DNA of 64,000 nt. It comes from Cryptosporangium aurantiacum (GTDB lineage Bacteria; Actinomycetota; Actinomycetes; Mycobacteriales; Cryptosporangiaceae). The notes beneath the pieces were generated by a model. The model searched no databases. It worked only from the letters and a program-made list of their open reading frames with translations, and was not told the origin of the DNA. Where the stretch lies: assembly GCF_900143005.1 (NCBI RefSeq), contig NZ_FRCS01000005.1, positions 310,001-374,000 on the forward strand. Direction: 5' to 3'. Below, piece by piece: positions 50,000 through 58,860 of this stretch; position 1 is the first letter of the stretch, and each line of letters opens with the position of its first letter. The position numbers and the translations under genes are program-made.

Positions 50000-50604
50000 G
50001 GGAGATCGTTCGAGACATCGATGCCCGCGCCGTGCGCTACAGCGTCGAGCAGGTCGACGCGGTGACCACCGGGGACCTCGGGCGGCCGACGCCGTGCGTC
50101 GGCTGGAGTTTGGCCGACCTGCTGGGCCACCTGATCGCGCAGCATCGCGGCTTCGCCGCGGCTGCCGCGGGCCATGGGGCCGACCTGACCCAGTGGGCGG
50201 TTCCGTCGATCGGCGACGACGTCGTGCAGCGCTATCGCTCGGCGGCGGACGACGTACTCGCCGCGTTCGCCGCACTGGAAGCCCCGGATCGCCCCGTGCA
50301 CCTGCCGGAGTTCCAGTCCGAACCGTTCCCGGCCGTCGCCGCGGTCAACTTCCACGCGGTGGACTACCTGGTCCACGCGTGGGACGTCGCGGCCACGCTG
50401 GGTCGGCCGTTCGCCCCGGACGACGCGCTGGTGAACGCGCTACTCCCGCTCGTCCTCGCGATCCCGAACGACGCCGAGCAGCGCGCACCGGGCAGCCCGT
50501 TCGCACCAGCCCTACCGGCACCGGCGGACGCGTCGCCGCTGGAACGCGTCCTGACGGCCCTGGGCCGCTCCCCGGAGTGGCGCCCAACCGCCCCCCACGC
50601 CTAA
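49987..50604 (+). CDS. DinB/MDMPI-like protein (TIGR03086 family)
   Basis: 205 residues. LADLLGHLIAQHRGFAAAA and FHAVDYLVHAWDVAATLGRP contain the three metal-binding His of mycothiol-dependent maleylpyruvate-isomerase-like/DinB enzymes, which act on thiol conjugates in actinomycetes. ATG 49987 lies within the MarR operator. With the -35 at 49952 the transcript may begin at or near this codon. Probably an inducible detoxification enzyme. Confidence 0.9.
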   Translation: MLIDWEIVRDIDARAVRYSVEQVDAVTTGDLGRPTPCVGWSLADLLGHLIAQHRGFAAAAAGHGADLTQWAVPSIGDDVVQRYRSAADDVLAAFAALEAPDRPVHLPEFQSEPFPAVAAVNFHAVDYLVHAWDVAATLGRPFAPDDALVNALLPLVLAIPNDAEQRAPGSPFAPALPAPADASPLERVLTALGRSPEWRPTAPHA

Positions 50605-50636
50605 CCGGCCGGCCCCGCCCCGCGCGGCCCGCCTCA

Positions 50637-50700
50637 CGCGGCCCGGCCAGCGCGGCCCGGCCAGCGCGGCCCGGCCAGCGCGGCCCGGCCAGCGCGGCTC
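50637..50700. repeat. 14-bp tandem repeat, about four to five units
   Basis: The unit GCGCGGCCCGGCCA is repeated four times with slight decay at both ends. It lies in a 150-base extremely GC-rich gap after the DinB-like gene and ends close to the CGNR gene stop. Possibly a terminator-like structure as well. Confidence 0.9.
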
Positions 50701-50756
50701 GGCGCGGCGCGGCCCCGCGGCCCGGCGCGGCCCTGCGGGCTGGCGCGGCGCGCGGC

Positions 50757-51269
50757 TTACCGCGTCCGGGCGCGGTGCCTTCGGACGGCGTCCTTGTTGG
50801 CACACGCCGGGGAGCAGTAGCGCTGGCGCCCGGTGCGGCTGACGTCCGCGAACGGACGCCGACACTCGTCGACCGCGCAGCGTCCCAGCCGATGCATCCC
50901 CCGTCCGGTCAGGTGCAGCGCGGTGCCGACGCTGATCAGCGCCCGCAGCACGCCGGCGAGCGGGAGGTCCGGCGCCCGGTAGTGGACGTGCCAGCCGTCG
51001 CCGTCGTGGTTGGTCAGCCGGGGGTATGCCGAGGCGGCCGCCAGCAACTCGTTCAGGCGGTCGGCGCGCGTCACGTCGTCCGGTGCGTCGACCACACCGA
51101 GCCACTCGACGAGGAAGCTCCGCACGTCGTCCAGGTCGATCTCGCGGTCGGGCACCTCGACGCCGGCCGCCCGGCAACGGACCGTCAGTTCCTCGGCCGT
51201 TGCCGGCGGGTCGGCGGCGAGCTCGACCGCGAACCGCACCGGATCCTCGCCGTAAGGGTTGATGTGCAC
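50757..51269 (-). CDS. CGNR zinc-finger protein
   Basis: 170 residues. An ABATE-type N-terminal domain (RFAVELAADPPATAEELTVR) is followed by a C-terminal CGNR zinc finger: RLGRCAVDECRRPFADVSRT then RYCSPACANKDAVRRHRAR, four Cys. Such proteins are thought to be stress-linked DNA-binding regulators; targets are unknown. The start is GTG 51269. Confidence 0.9.
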   Translation of the reverse strand: MHINPYGEDPVRFAVELAADPPATAEELTVRCRAAGVEVPDREIDLDDVRSFLVEWLGVVDAPDDVTRADRLNELLAAASAYPRLTNHDGDGWHVHYRAPDLPLAGVLRALISVGTALHLTGRGMHRLGRCAVDECRRPFADVSRTGRQRYCSPACANKDAVRRHRARTR

Positions 51270-51295
51270 AAGGCCATTACAGCATGCTCGAACGC

Positions 51296-51472
51296 ATGGA
51301 ACACCGCTGGCGAACCATGTCCAGTCACTCGACGAGCGAAGGCCGGATCCACTACGAGCGCTGTGCGTGCGGGCGGTGGCGCGTCACCCGTCACGCGTCC
51401 GGCCCTCAGATCCAGGAGTCGAACCACATCCGGGAGTGCCAGTTGTCGTACGTCATCTGTTCACCGGTGTAG
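51296..51472 (+). CDS. Small conserved actinobacterial-type protein
   Basis: 58 residues. EHRWRTMSSHSTSEGRIHYERCACGRWRV is typical of short zinc-ribbon-like proteins of streptomycetes and relatives (CxCG metal site). The frame opens at ATG 51284, but ATG 51296 is closer to the conserved start. The last 67 bases overlap the convergent mannosyltransferase gene. Function unknown. Confidence 0.6.
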   Translation: MEHRWRTMSSHSTSEGRIHYERCACGRWRVTRHASGPQIQESNHIRECQLSYVICSPV

Positions 51473-52992
51473 ATCGGATAGAAGTACGCGAACGTCGCCG
51501 CGATCACCAGGACGTAGGCCGCGACCGCGACCGCACCGACCAGCCTTCGGTCGCGGTCGGCCACCACGTCGGTCGCCGGTATCAGCGGATCGGCGTCCCG
51601 CCGTAGCCCCGGCCCGAGCACCATGCCCAGCGCCAGCGTCACCGCGAGCACCAGGAACGGCAGCGCGGGCAGCGTGTAGAAGTAGAACATCGTGCGGGTC
51701 GGGTAGAGCGTCCACGGCAGGATGCCTGCGCCGATGCTCATCAGCAGGATCGTCCCCGCCCGCCAGTCACGCCGCGCCAGCCAGCGCCACGTGACCATCA
51801 CCAGCGCCGGGATGAACGACCACCACAGCAGCGGCGTGCCGAGCGCGAGCACCTCGGCCGAGCAGTTGTCGGTGCCGCATCCCGGGTCGCTCGAGTAGTA
51901 GTACGCGACCGGACGGCCGAGGAGCAGCCAGCTCCACGGCGTGGACTGGTAGTCGTGCTTGGCGTGCAGTCCGGTGTGGAAGTCGTACGCGTGGACGTGG
52001 TACTCCCACAGATTTCCGAGCGCCGACGGCAGGAACCACGGCCCTGGCCACGGGTTGCCGTCGCGGTTCCAGCCGTCGTCGGACAGGAACCACCCGGTCC
52101 ACGTCGACAGATAAACGGCGAGGATGACGACGCCGGAGAGGACCAGCCAGCCGGTCTCCCGTGCCAGCGCGTCCCGGATCGGACGCCGCACACCCGCGCT
52201 GCGCCTGGCCTGCACCGTCCACCAGAACGTCAGCCCGGCGAGCGCGATGATGTACCAGCTCGCGCTCCACTTGACGCCGAGCGCGCACCCCGCGCTCACC
52301 GCGGTCGCGAACCGCCACCAGGGCACCCGGTAGCCGATTCCGGCCGCTAGGTCCTCGCCGGCTTCGGCTCGGCGCAACAGCCAGGCGCGGGTCGAATCCC
52401 GGTCGAGCAGCGCGAAGGCGAACGCCAGCAGCAGGAAGAACATCAGGTAGATGTCGAGGAGCGCGACCCGGCTCATCACGAAGTGCAGGCCGTCGAGGGC
52501 GAGCAGCAGACCCGCGATACAACCGAGCAGCGTCGACCCGAACAGGCGCCGCGCGATTCGGGCGAGCAGCAACACCGAGAGTGCGCCGATCACCGCTGCG
52601 GAGATCCGCCAGCCGAGCGCGTTGTAACCGAAGACCTGCTCGCCCCCCGCGATCAGCCACTTGCCGAGCGGCGGATGGACGACGTAACCGGGGCCGGTGC
52701 CTTCCTTGTCCCGCTCGACGCCGAACTGCAGGAGGTCGTGGGCCTCCTTGGCGTAGTAGACCTCGTCGAAGATCTTGTCGCCCGGTGTGGACAGGCCGAC
52801 CAGCCGCAACACCAGCGCGAGCAGTGCGACCGACCCGGTCCACAGCCATGACGACACGCGGTCGGTCGGCAGCCCGGTGGTGAGCCGGCGGCGCAAGGAC
52901 GGTCGAGCGCCCGGCGTCTCGGCGAGATCCACGGGAGACGACGGAGACAACGGTTCGGTCACGGCCACCCGCCGATCGTAGGCCGTAAGCAC
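51406..52992 (-). CDS. Dolichyl-phosphate-mannose--protein mannosyltransferase
   Basis: 528 residues, about 11-12 membrane helices; GT39/PMT family. It transfers mannose from polyprenyl phosphate to Ser/Thr of exported proteins. KIFDEVYYAKEAHDLLQFG holds the catalytic Asp-Glu, and PPLGKWLIAGGEQVFGYNAL, SRVALLDIYL and TPWSWLLLGRPVAYYY are family hallmarks. The nearby sortase and DUF4142 genes form a cell-envelope cluster. Confidence 0.96.
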   Translation of the reverse strand: MLTAYDRRVAVTEPLSPSSPVDLAETPGARPSLRRRLTTGLPTDRVSSWLWTGSVALLALVLRLVGLSTPGDKIFDEVYYAKEAHDLLQFGVERDKEGTGPGYVVHPPLGKWLIAGGEQVFGYNALGWRISAAVIGALSVLLLARIARRLFGSTLLGCIAGLLLALDGLHFVMSRVALLDIYLMFFLLLAFAFALLDRDSTRAWLLRRAEAGEDLAAGIGYRVPWWRFATAVSAGCALGVKWSASWYIIALAGLTFWWTVQARRSAGVRRPIRDALARETGWLVLSGVVILAVYLSTWTGWFLSDDGWNRDGNPWPGPWFLPSALGNLWEYHVHAYDFHTGLHAKHDYQSTPWSWLLLGRPVAYYYSSDPGCGTDNCSAEVLALGTPLLWWSFIPALVMVTWRWLARRDWRAGTILLMSIGAGILPWTLYPTRTMFYFYTLPALPFLVLAVTLALGMVLGPGLRRDADPLIPATDVVADRDRRLVGAVAVAAYVLVIAATFAYFYPIYTGEQMTYDNWHSRMWFDSWI

Positions 52993-53122
52993 GACCGGGA
53001 CGCGTATGGACCGAAGAGCGCGGGTAACACACAGCGTGTTGAACCCAACGCAGCGGTAGGGTCACTGGGAGGTATCCGGTACCTTCTCGGTGGACCAGGC
53101 GTGAGCCCGGAAGGACGATGCC

Positions 53123-53836
53123 ATGCGGCTGAGGGTCGTTTCCACCGGTGGCCGCTTAGCGGCGTTGCTCTCCGTCGTCGTCGTCCTGATCGTCGGCGGG
53201 CTCCGCACGCCGGCCACCGCCGCACCAGCGCCCGGCGTGAACGCGCAGGACCAATCTTTCCTTCGCGGCGCGCACCAGGCTCATCTCACCGCGATCGCCG
53301 CGGGCCGGATCGCGATCCGCAAGGCCACCGAAGCCGAGACGCGGGACATGGCGAACCGCTGGATCGCTGATCACTCCCGGCTGGACAACGCGCTCCGGCC
53401 GGTCGCGAAGAAGCTCGGCGTCGATCTGCCCGCCCGCCCGGACGCCACCCAGCAGGCGATGCTCAGCCGCTACGAGCAGACCAGCGGCGCGGCGTTCGAC
53501 GGGCTCTGGGTCACCACGCAGCGTCAGGCCCAGGCGTCGCTCCGGCGGCTGGTGGAGGCCGAGCTGACCGGCGGCCAGAACGGCGAGGTGAAACAGCTCG
53601 CCCGGCAGACCTCACCGGTCGTCGCCCAGCACGCCCAGTTGCTCGACGACTCCGCGCCCGGGCTGGGTGCGGCGCCGGGTCAGGTCGACGGTGGGCGCGG
53701 CATCTCGTCCGGCGACCGGCCGGTGATCGCCGCGACGCTGACCGTGGCCGGGCTGGCGTTCCTGCTCGGGTCGGCGTGGCTCTGGCGACGCCGCCTCGTG
53801 GCCGTCCGCGGTGAGAGTGGACACTCCGAGGCATGA
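53123..53836 (+). CDS. Secreted DUF4142 protein with C-terminal membrane anchor
   Basis: 237 residues. Signal peptide about 1-34 (RLAALLSVVVVLIVGGL then cleavage near APAPG), then the helical DUF4142 domain (DQSFLRGAHQAHLTAIAAG, DMANRWIADHSRLDNALRP) and a C-terminal membrane helix (about 200-222) with a basic tail (WRRRLV). No LPXTG motif is seen. The stop overlaps the sortase start (ATGA), so it is likely a partner or substrate-linked surface protein. Confidence 0.88.
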   Translation: MRLRVVSTGGRLAALLSVVVVLIVGGLRTPATAAPAPGVNAQDQSFLRGAHQAHLTAIAAGRIAIRKATEAETRDMANRWIADHSRLDNALRPVAKKLGVDLPARPDATQQAMLSRYEQTSGAAFDGLWVTTQRQAQASLRRLVEAELTGGQNGEVKQLARQTSPVVAQHAQLLDDSAPGLGAAPGQVDGGRGISSGDRPVIAATLTVAGLAFLLGSAWLWRRRLVAVRGESGHSEA

Positions 53837-54609
53837 ACGACGGGCCAGTCCCGGCTCGGCGGTTCCTCCTGCCGAGCCGTCGTAAGTTCCGGATCCCCAC
53901 CCCGAACCGCTCCAGCCGTTGGCCGGCGTACACCGGTCTGGCCAGCGGCGTCGTCTGCCTGGCCGCCGCCGCGATCTACGCGCTGACGCCTCCGCCCGGC
54001 CCGGAATTACCCAGCGAGGTGGGTGTCGTCCCTGGCGAGAGCCCACGGGCTGCCGCCGCGACCGCGCCCACGGCGCCGTCGCGCAAGCCGTCACGGGCAC
54101 CCACCACCCGTGCCTCGACCCGGTCGCCTGCGCCGTCGCTCACGGTGCCGCCCGCCCCCGACGTCGCCCGTCCCAAGCGGCTGGTGATCCCGGTGCTCGG
54201 CGTCGACGCGACCGTCGAGTCGGAGAAACTCGACCCGGTCGGCGGGCTAACCCTGCCCGACGACCCACGCCGGGTCGGCTGGTGGTCGGCGGGTGCGGGG
54301 CCGGGGGCCGGGTTCGGCTCGGTGATCCTCGCCGGTCATGTGGACGACCGGGAGCGCGGCCGTGGGGCGCTCTACAAGATCGGATCGCTCTCGGTCGGCG
54401 ACTTGATCTGGGTCGACAGCACGTCCGGACGTCGGGCCTACCGGGTCGCGGCCCGCCGGGTCTACAAGAAGGCCACGCTCCCCGGTGACGTGTTCGCGCA
54501 GGGGGTTCCCGAACGGCTCGTGCTCATAACGTGCACCGCCCCGTACGACCGGGAAACCCAGTCGTACGAGGCGAATGTCGTTGTGTACGCGTCGCCGGCT
54601 ACCGGTTAG
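53833..54609 (+). CDS. Class E/F sortase
   Basis: 258 residues. A membrane anchor near 35-55 is followed by a Pro/Ala/Thr-rich linker (about 60-115) and the sortase barrel: RLVIPVLGVDATVE, ILAGHVDDRERGRGALYK (catalytic His), LVLITCTAPYDRE (catalytic Cys) and an Arg in the DRETQSYEANV strand. It is co-translated with the DUF4142 gene. Its substrate is not visible in this window. Confidence 0.93.
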   Translation: MNDGPVPARRFLLPSRRKFRIPTPNRSSRWPAYTGLASGVVCLAAAAIYALTPPPGPELPSEVGVVPGESPRAAAATAPTAPSRKPSRAPTTRASTRSPAPSLTVPPAPDVARPKRLVIPVLGVDATVESEKLDPVGGLTLPDDPRRVGWWSAGAGPGAGFGSVILAGHVDDRERGRGALYKIGSLSVGDLIWVDSTSGRRAYRVAARRVYKKATLPGDVFAQGVPERLVLITCTAPYDRETQSYEANVVVYASPATG

Positions 54610-55427
54610 CTCTTCCGGTACCGAGCGTCGAAGAAGCAGTAGACGCCGTAGCAGATGAAGCCCAGCGCCACGAGCCAGAGCAGCAGCGCACCGTACGGCT
54701 GATCGGAGATCGTCTTCATCGCGCCGTCGAGGCCGGACGCCTTCTCCTTGTCGAACGTGACCGCCGCGGTCACGACCAGAGCACCGACGACGCCGTACGC
54801 GACGCCGACCGCCATGTAACCCACCTGGCCGAGACGCTCGGCGGTGCGCCGCGCCCGGGCGTCGGCGTGCGAGAGGTCGAGGTCGTCGCGGAACCGCTTC
54901 GCCCAGCCGCGCCGGACGACGAACGCCGCGATACCGATGATCGCCAGACCCAGCACCACGACCAGCGCGCGGCCGAACGGCTGCTCGAGCAGCTTGCCGG
55001 TCAACGACTCGGTCTTGCTGCCGTGCTGCGGGGTGCCCATCGCGAACTTGCCCGCGGTGAACGCGAGGAAGCCGAACAGGGCCGCCTCGCCTGCGCTGGT
55101 CAGCCGCTTGATCGTCCGGCGGTCACCGGCCGAGGCGTGGCCCCAGATCGCCTCGGCGATCTGCCAGACCGTCAGCGCGACCAGCCCGATCGTGATGATC
55201 CAGAGCAGCGCCTGACCGAACGGGGTCTCCGCGACCTGGCTCAGCGCGCCGTTCTTGTTGGCCTCTTCGCCGCCCGACTCGCCGGTCGCCACCTTGATCG
55301 CCAGGAACGCGATGAGCAGGTTCACCACCCCGTACGCGATCAATCCGACGCGGCCGATGCGAGTGATCGTGTCGCTGCGGGCGGCGCGGCGCGCAGTGTT
55401 ACTGGCCCCGCTCACCGTGCTCGTCAT
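54606..55427 (-). CDS. DUF1206 membrane protein
   Basis: 273 residues with six membrane helices arranged as three repeats of the DUF1206 unit, each with a GxxxxGxx(Y/F) pattern (RIGRVGLIAYGVVNLLIAFL, LTSAGEAALFGFLAFTAGKF, LGQVGYMAVGVAYGVVGALV). The function is unknown. It converges with the sortase gene with a four-base overlap. Confidence 0.93.
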   Translation of the reverse strand: MTSTVSGASNTARRAARSDTITRIGRVGLIAYGVVNLLIAFLAIKVATGESGGEEANKNGALSQVAETPFGQALLWIITIGLVALTVWQIAEAIWGHASAGDRRTIKRLTSAGEAALFGFLAFTAGKFAMGTPQHGSKTESLTGKLLEQPFGRALVVVLGLAIIGIAAFVVRRGWAKRFRDDLDLSHADARARRTAERLGQVGYMAVGVAYGVVGALVVTAAVTFDKEKASGLDGAMKTISDQPYGALLLWLVALGFICYGVYCFFDARYRKS

Positions 55428-55503
55428 CGTTGGCCTCCGTGGTGTTGCTGTGCGGTGGATGACGTCCGGCCGACCATGGTCCGCGGCCGGATGTCCTGCC
55501 TCC

Positions 55504-56574
55504 TCAGTCGCCGTTCGGAGCCGCTGCCAAACCAGGAGCGCTCCGGTCGGAGATCGGCGGGGTCTCGTTCAGTTGACCCACCAGTTCCTCGAGCAGGTCC
55601 TCCAGCGCGACGACGGCCACCCCGTGGGACTCGGTCACCAGCCCGAGATGTGCCCCGCTCCGCCTTAGGACCTCGACCGCGTCGGCGAGCGGCGCGTCGT
55701 GCTCGACGTCCGGCATCGTGCGGATCAACCGCGCCGGCAGCGGCCCGTCCAGTTCGTCCGGGGAGGCTTCCAACAGGTCCTTCGCGTGCACGTAGCCGCT
55801 GAAACCGTCGGGTCCCCGGACCGGGAACCGCGAGTACCCCGACGACGCCACCAGCCGCTCGACCTCGCGCACGGTCGCACCGTCCGGCACGACCTGGAGC
55901 CCGTCGCCGGCCAGGGCCACGTCACCGGCGGTGCGGGCCTCGGTGGAGAGCGCGCGGGTCAGACGCCGCTCCGCGTCGGCGTCCAGGAACCCCTCGGCGC
56001 GTGACTCCGCGACCAGCTCGGTCATCTCCTCGCCGGTGTAGACCGTGTTCAGGTCGTCCCGGGGGGTGATGCCGAACAGCCGCAGGATGCCGTTCGCGGT
56101 GGCGTTCAGGCTGACCACGGCCGGTTTGGTGATCCGGCACCAGGTGACCATCGGCGGGCCGAGAAGCAGCGCGGCCCGCACCGGTCCCGCCAGCGAGATG
56201 TTCTTCGGCACCAGCTCGCCGAGCACCAGGTGCAGGTACGAGACGATCGTCAGCGCGAGCACGAACGCGATCGGGTGCAGCAGGCCCTCGGGGACGTGGA
56301 CCAGCTTCAGCGGCCCCTCGATCAGGTGCGCGACCGCGGGCTCGCCGACCGCACCGAGCCCGAGCGAGCAGAGCGAGATGCCCAGCTGCGCACCGGCGAG
56401 CATCAGCGAGAGGTGCTCCACGCCGTACAGCGCGGTCCTCGCCGCTCGGGAGCCGCGCGCGACTCGCGGTTCGAGCTGATCCCGGCGGGTGGTGACCAGC
56501 GCGAACTCAGCGCCGACGAAGAACGCGTTGCCCAGCAGCAGGACGAACGCCAGCAGTACGAAGCCGAGGTCCAT
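55504..56574 (-). CDS. CNNM/CorC-family hemolysin-like protein
   Basis: 356 residues. Four membrane helices make up the CNNM domain (FVLLAFVLLLGNAFFVGAEF, LGELVPKNISLAG), followed by two CBS domains (MTELVAESRAEGFLDADAER, VASSGYSRFPVRGPDGFSGY). This family exports Mg2+ or Co2+. The C-terminal CorC_HlyC domain seems shortened. It follows two bases after the paralogue at 56577-57905, so the two form an operon. Confidence 0.93.
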   Translation of the reverse strand: MDLGFVLLAFVLLLGNAFFVGAEFALVTTRRDQLEPRVARGSRAARTALYGVEHLSLMLAGAQLGISLCSLGLGAVGEPAVAHLIEGPLKLVHVPEGLLHPIAFVLALTIVSYLHLVLGELVPKNISLAGPVRAALLLGPPMVTWCRITKPAVVSLNATANGILRLFGITPRDDLNTVYTGEEMTELVAESRAEGFLDADAERRLTRALSTEARTAGDVALAGDGLQVVPDGATVREVERLVASSGYSRFPVRGPDGFSGYVHAKDLLEASPDELDGPLPARLIRTMPDVEHDAPLADAVEVLRRSGAHLGLVTESHGVAVVALEDLLEELVGQLNETPPISDRSAPGLAAAPNGD

Positions 56575-56576
56575 GG

Positions 56577-57905
56577 TTACTCATCCCTCGGCTCGAGCTC
56601 GGTCCGGACCAGGCGCATCGACGCGATCCGGTGGGCGTCCATCTGCTCGACGGTCAGCTCCCACTCGGCGGGGTCGATCGCGTCCTCGACCCTGACCGCG
56701 TCGCCGACCTCGGGGACCTTGCCCGCGCGGTCGAGGAACAGCCCGGCCAGCGTCTCGTACGGCCCGGACGGCACGTTGAAGCAGAGGCGCGTCGCAGCCG
56801 CGTCGTCACGCAGCAGCCCGGAGACCCGCCACTCGTCGCGGCCGAGCGGAACGATGTCGGGCTCCGGCGGGCGGTCGTGCTCGTCCCGCACCTCGCCGAC
56901 CAGCTCCTCGATCAGGTCCTCCAGCGTCACCACGCCGGCCAGCCCGCCGTACTCGTCGATGACCGCGGACATCTGCAGCGGCTCCCGGCGGAGCTGCCCG
57001 AGCGCCTCGTCCAGCTCCAGGGTCTCCGGCAGAACGCCGAGCGGCTCGATCACCTCCCGGATCGACGTGCGGGCCCGCTCCTCGTCCGGAAAACGAAAAA
57101 CAGCCTTCACATGGACGACGCCCAGCAGGTTGTCGAGCTGGTGCTCGAACACGGGAAAGCGCGAGAAGCCGGTGCGGCGGGACTGGGTGGCCAGATCCGC
57201 GACCGAGCTGTGCGCCGCCAGGGCTCGTACCTTGGTGCGCGGGGTGAGCACGTCGGCCACCGTGCGGTCGTCGAACGCGAGCGAGCGGCGAACCAACCGG
57301 GCCGTGCCTTCCGCCAGCGCGCCCTGCTCCGCCGACGCCCGGATGAGGCTGCCCAGCTCCGCCCGGGACCGGCCGGCACCGAGTTCATCCTGCGGTTCGA
57401 TGCCCAGTTTGCGGATCACCCAGTTCGCGGAACCGTTCAGCAGCAGGATGAGCGGCTTGCACGCGGAGCTGAACGCCCGCTGGATCGGCGCGACGACGTA
57501 CGCGGTCCGCAGTGGCTCGGCGACCGCGGCGTTCTTCGGCACCAGCTCGCCGAACACCGTTTGGACCGCCGTCGCCAGGATGAGGGCCACCACATAGGAC
57601 GCCGTGTTCGCGACGCTCTCCGACAGCCCCGCGGCCTCGAACGCCGGGTCGAGCAGGCGCCCGATCGAGGGCTCGGCGAGGTAACCGAGTACCAGCGAGG
57701 AAACCGTGATCCCCAGCTGCGAGCCCGACAGCTGGAACGAGAGCGACCGGAGCGCCGCCAGCACCCCCGCGGCCCGGTCGTTGCCGCTGTCCGCGAGCCG
57801 CTGGACGCGGGGCCGATCAACGCTGGTGAGCGAGAATTCCGCCGCGACGAAGACCGCGTTTGCGGCGAGGAAGACCAGAACCGCGACGAGTGCGGCCGCG
57901 GTCAC
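56577..57905 (-). CDS. CNNM/CorC-family hemolysin-like protein
   Basis: 442 residues. CNNM membrane domain (VFLAANAVFVAAEFSLTSVD, FGELVPKNAAVAEP), two CBS domains (RRTGFSRFPVFEHQLDNLLG, MSAVIDEYGGLAGVVTLEDL) and a complete CorC_HlyC domain (GLLRDDAAATRLCFNVPSGP, then EWELTVEQMDAHRIASMRL). It probably transports divalent cations. GTG 57905 is taken as start: the codons upstream are not hydrophobic. It is co-transcribed with the shorter paralogue. Confidence 0.94.
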   Translation of the reverse strand: MTAAALVAVLVFLAANAVFVAAEFSLTSVDRPRVQRLADSGNDRAAGVLAALRSLSFQLSGSQLGITVSSLVLGYLAEPSIGRLLDPAFEAAGLSESVANTASYVVALILATAVQTVFGELVPKNAAVAEPLRTAYVVAPIQRAFSSACKPLILLLNGSANWVIRKLGIEPQDELGAGRSRAELGSLIRASAEQGALAEGTARLVRRSLAFDDRTVADVLTPRTKVRALAAHSSVADLATQSRRTGFSRFPVFEHQLDNLLGVVHVKAVFRFPDEERARTSIREVIEPLGVLPETLELDEALGQLRREPLQMSAVIDEYGGLAGVVTLEDLIEELVGEVRDEHDRPPEPDIVPLGRDEWRVSGLLRDDAAATRLCFNVPSGPYETLAGLFLDRAGKVPEVGDAVRVEDAIDPAEWELTVEQMDAHRIASMRLVRTELEPRDE

Positions 57906-58066
57906 CGGACACGCCGTCGGAATCGAGAAAGCTGCGGGTGGGCAGCGACAGAACTCATGGGAAGGGATGTTGCCGCACGGCCCCGAGCTCACACGCGGGA
58001 CGGGGCGGGACAGTCCGTGGCCGCCCTAGCCTGCCGACATGCCATCCGGCCTGAGAGACTGGCGAG

Positions 58067-58825
58067 GTGGCCGCTGTCAGTTCGTTCTCGGATCGAGGGG
58101 GCAACCCGCAGGACGTATTCGTCCGGCTCGGCGTCGCACTCCCTGGACTCGACCTGCTGTTCCGCACCGGGACGGGGGTACCGGTGTGGTCGTACCCCGT
58201 CGATACCGGCGAGGGCTTCGACCACTGGCTACGCCTGCGCCGGCTCCACGAGCGCACCGGCCTCTACCCGTTCCTGGTCGGCCCCGGCGACGAAACCGCT
58301 GACCTCGCGTTCATGGCCGAGAACGACTGCGACCCGACCGCCGTCGAGCGCGGCCTGGCCTTGGACGCCGGCCGCCGCCTCGCGGAGCTGGCCGCCGCCC
58401 AGGACACGATGTCCGTCGAAGAGGTCTTCCTGAACCCGGATCTCGACGTCCAGCCGAGCCCGGAGCCAGAATTCGTCTGGGACAAGCAGGAGACCCTGGT
58501 GGCGCTCATTCCCGCCAGGGCAGGCTACGAGGTGCCCGGGCTGCTGTCCTGGCAGGGCGCGGTGAACTGCGACGTGGACGCCGCGGACCACGTCGCGATC
58601 CTCAAGCGGTGGCACGACATGCATGGCGCGCAGCTGGTGACGCTCTCGTTCGACATGCTCGAACTGCTGGTGCCGACGCCGCCGATGGATCCCCGGGCGG
58701 CCGCGGAGAGTGCGATCGAGCAGTACGCGTACTGCCCGGACGCGGTCGACCAGGGGGTGGGTTCCTTACCCGCGCTCGCCGCCGGCCAGGTCCGCAGCCC
58801 CAGCTGGTACTTCTGGTGGGACTAG
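58067..58825 (+). CDS. DUF4253-domain protein
   Basis: 252 residues ending in the DUF4253 domain (LLSWQGAVNCDVDAADHVAI, WHDMHGAQLVTLSFDMLELL, AIEQYAYCPDAVDQGVGSLP, WYFWWD). Function unknown. The gene looks intact, yet the integrase of the mobile element ends only 35 bases later, so the left attachment site must be at or just after this 3' end. Confidence 0.9.
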   Translation: MAAVSSFSDRGGNPQDVFVRLGVALPGLDLLFRTGTGVPVWSYPVDTGEGFDHWLRLRRLHERTGLYPFLVGPGDETADLAFMAENDCDPTAVERGLALDAGRRLAELAAAQDTMSVEEVFLNPDLDVQPSPEPEFVWDKQETLVALIPARAGYEVPGLLSWQGAVNCDVDAADHVAILKRWHDMHGAQLVTLSFDMLELLVPTPPMDPRAAAESAIEQYAYCPDAVDQGVGSLPALAAGQVRSPSWYFWWD

Positions 58826-58860
58826 CGCCCTGACCTGGGGTTTCTTCATCGCGTTCGTGC

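Noticed and set aside
50605-50756. GC-rich repeats as a CRISPR array or rho-independent terminator
   Set aside because: The units are 14 bp and directly adjacent without spacers, so not CRISPR; no defined single hairpin with a tail is seen.
53123-53836. DUF4142 protein as an LPXTG-type sortase substrate
   Set aside because: No LPxTG- or LAxTG-like motif precedes the C-terminal helix, although the gene is coupled to a sortase gene.
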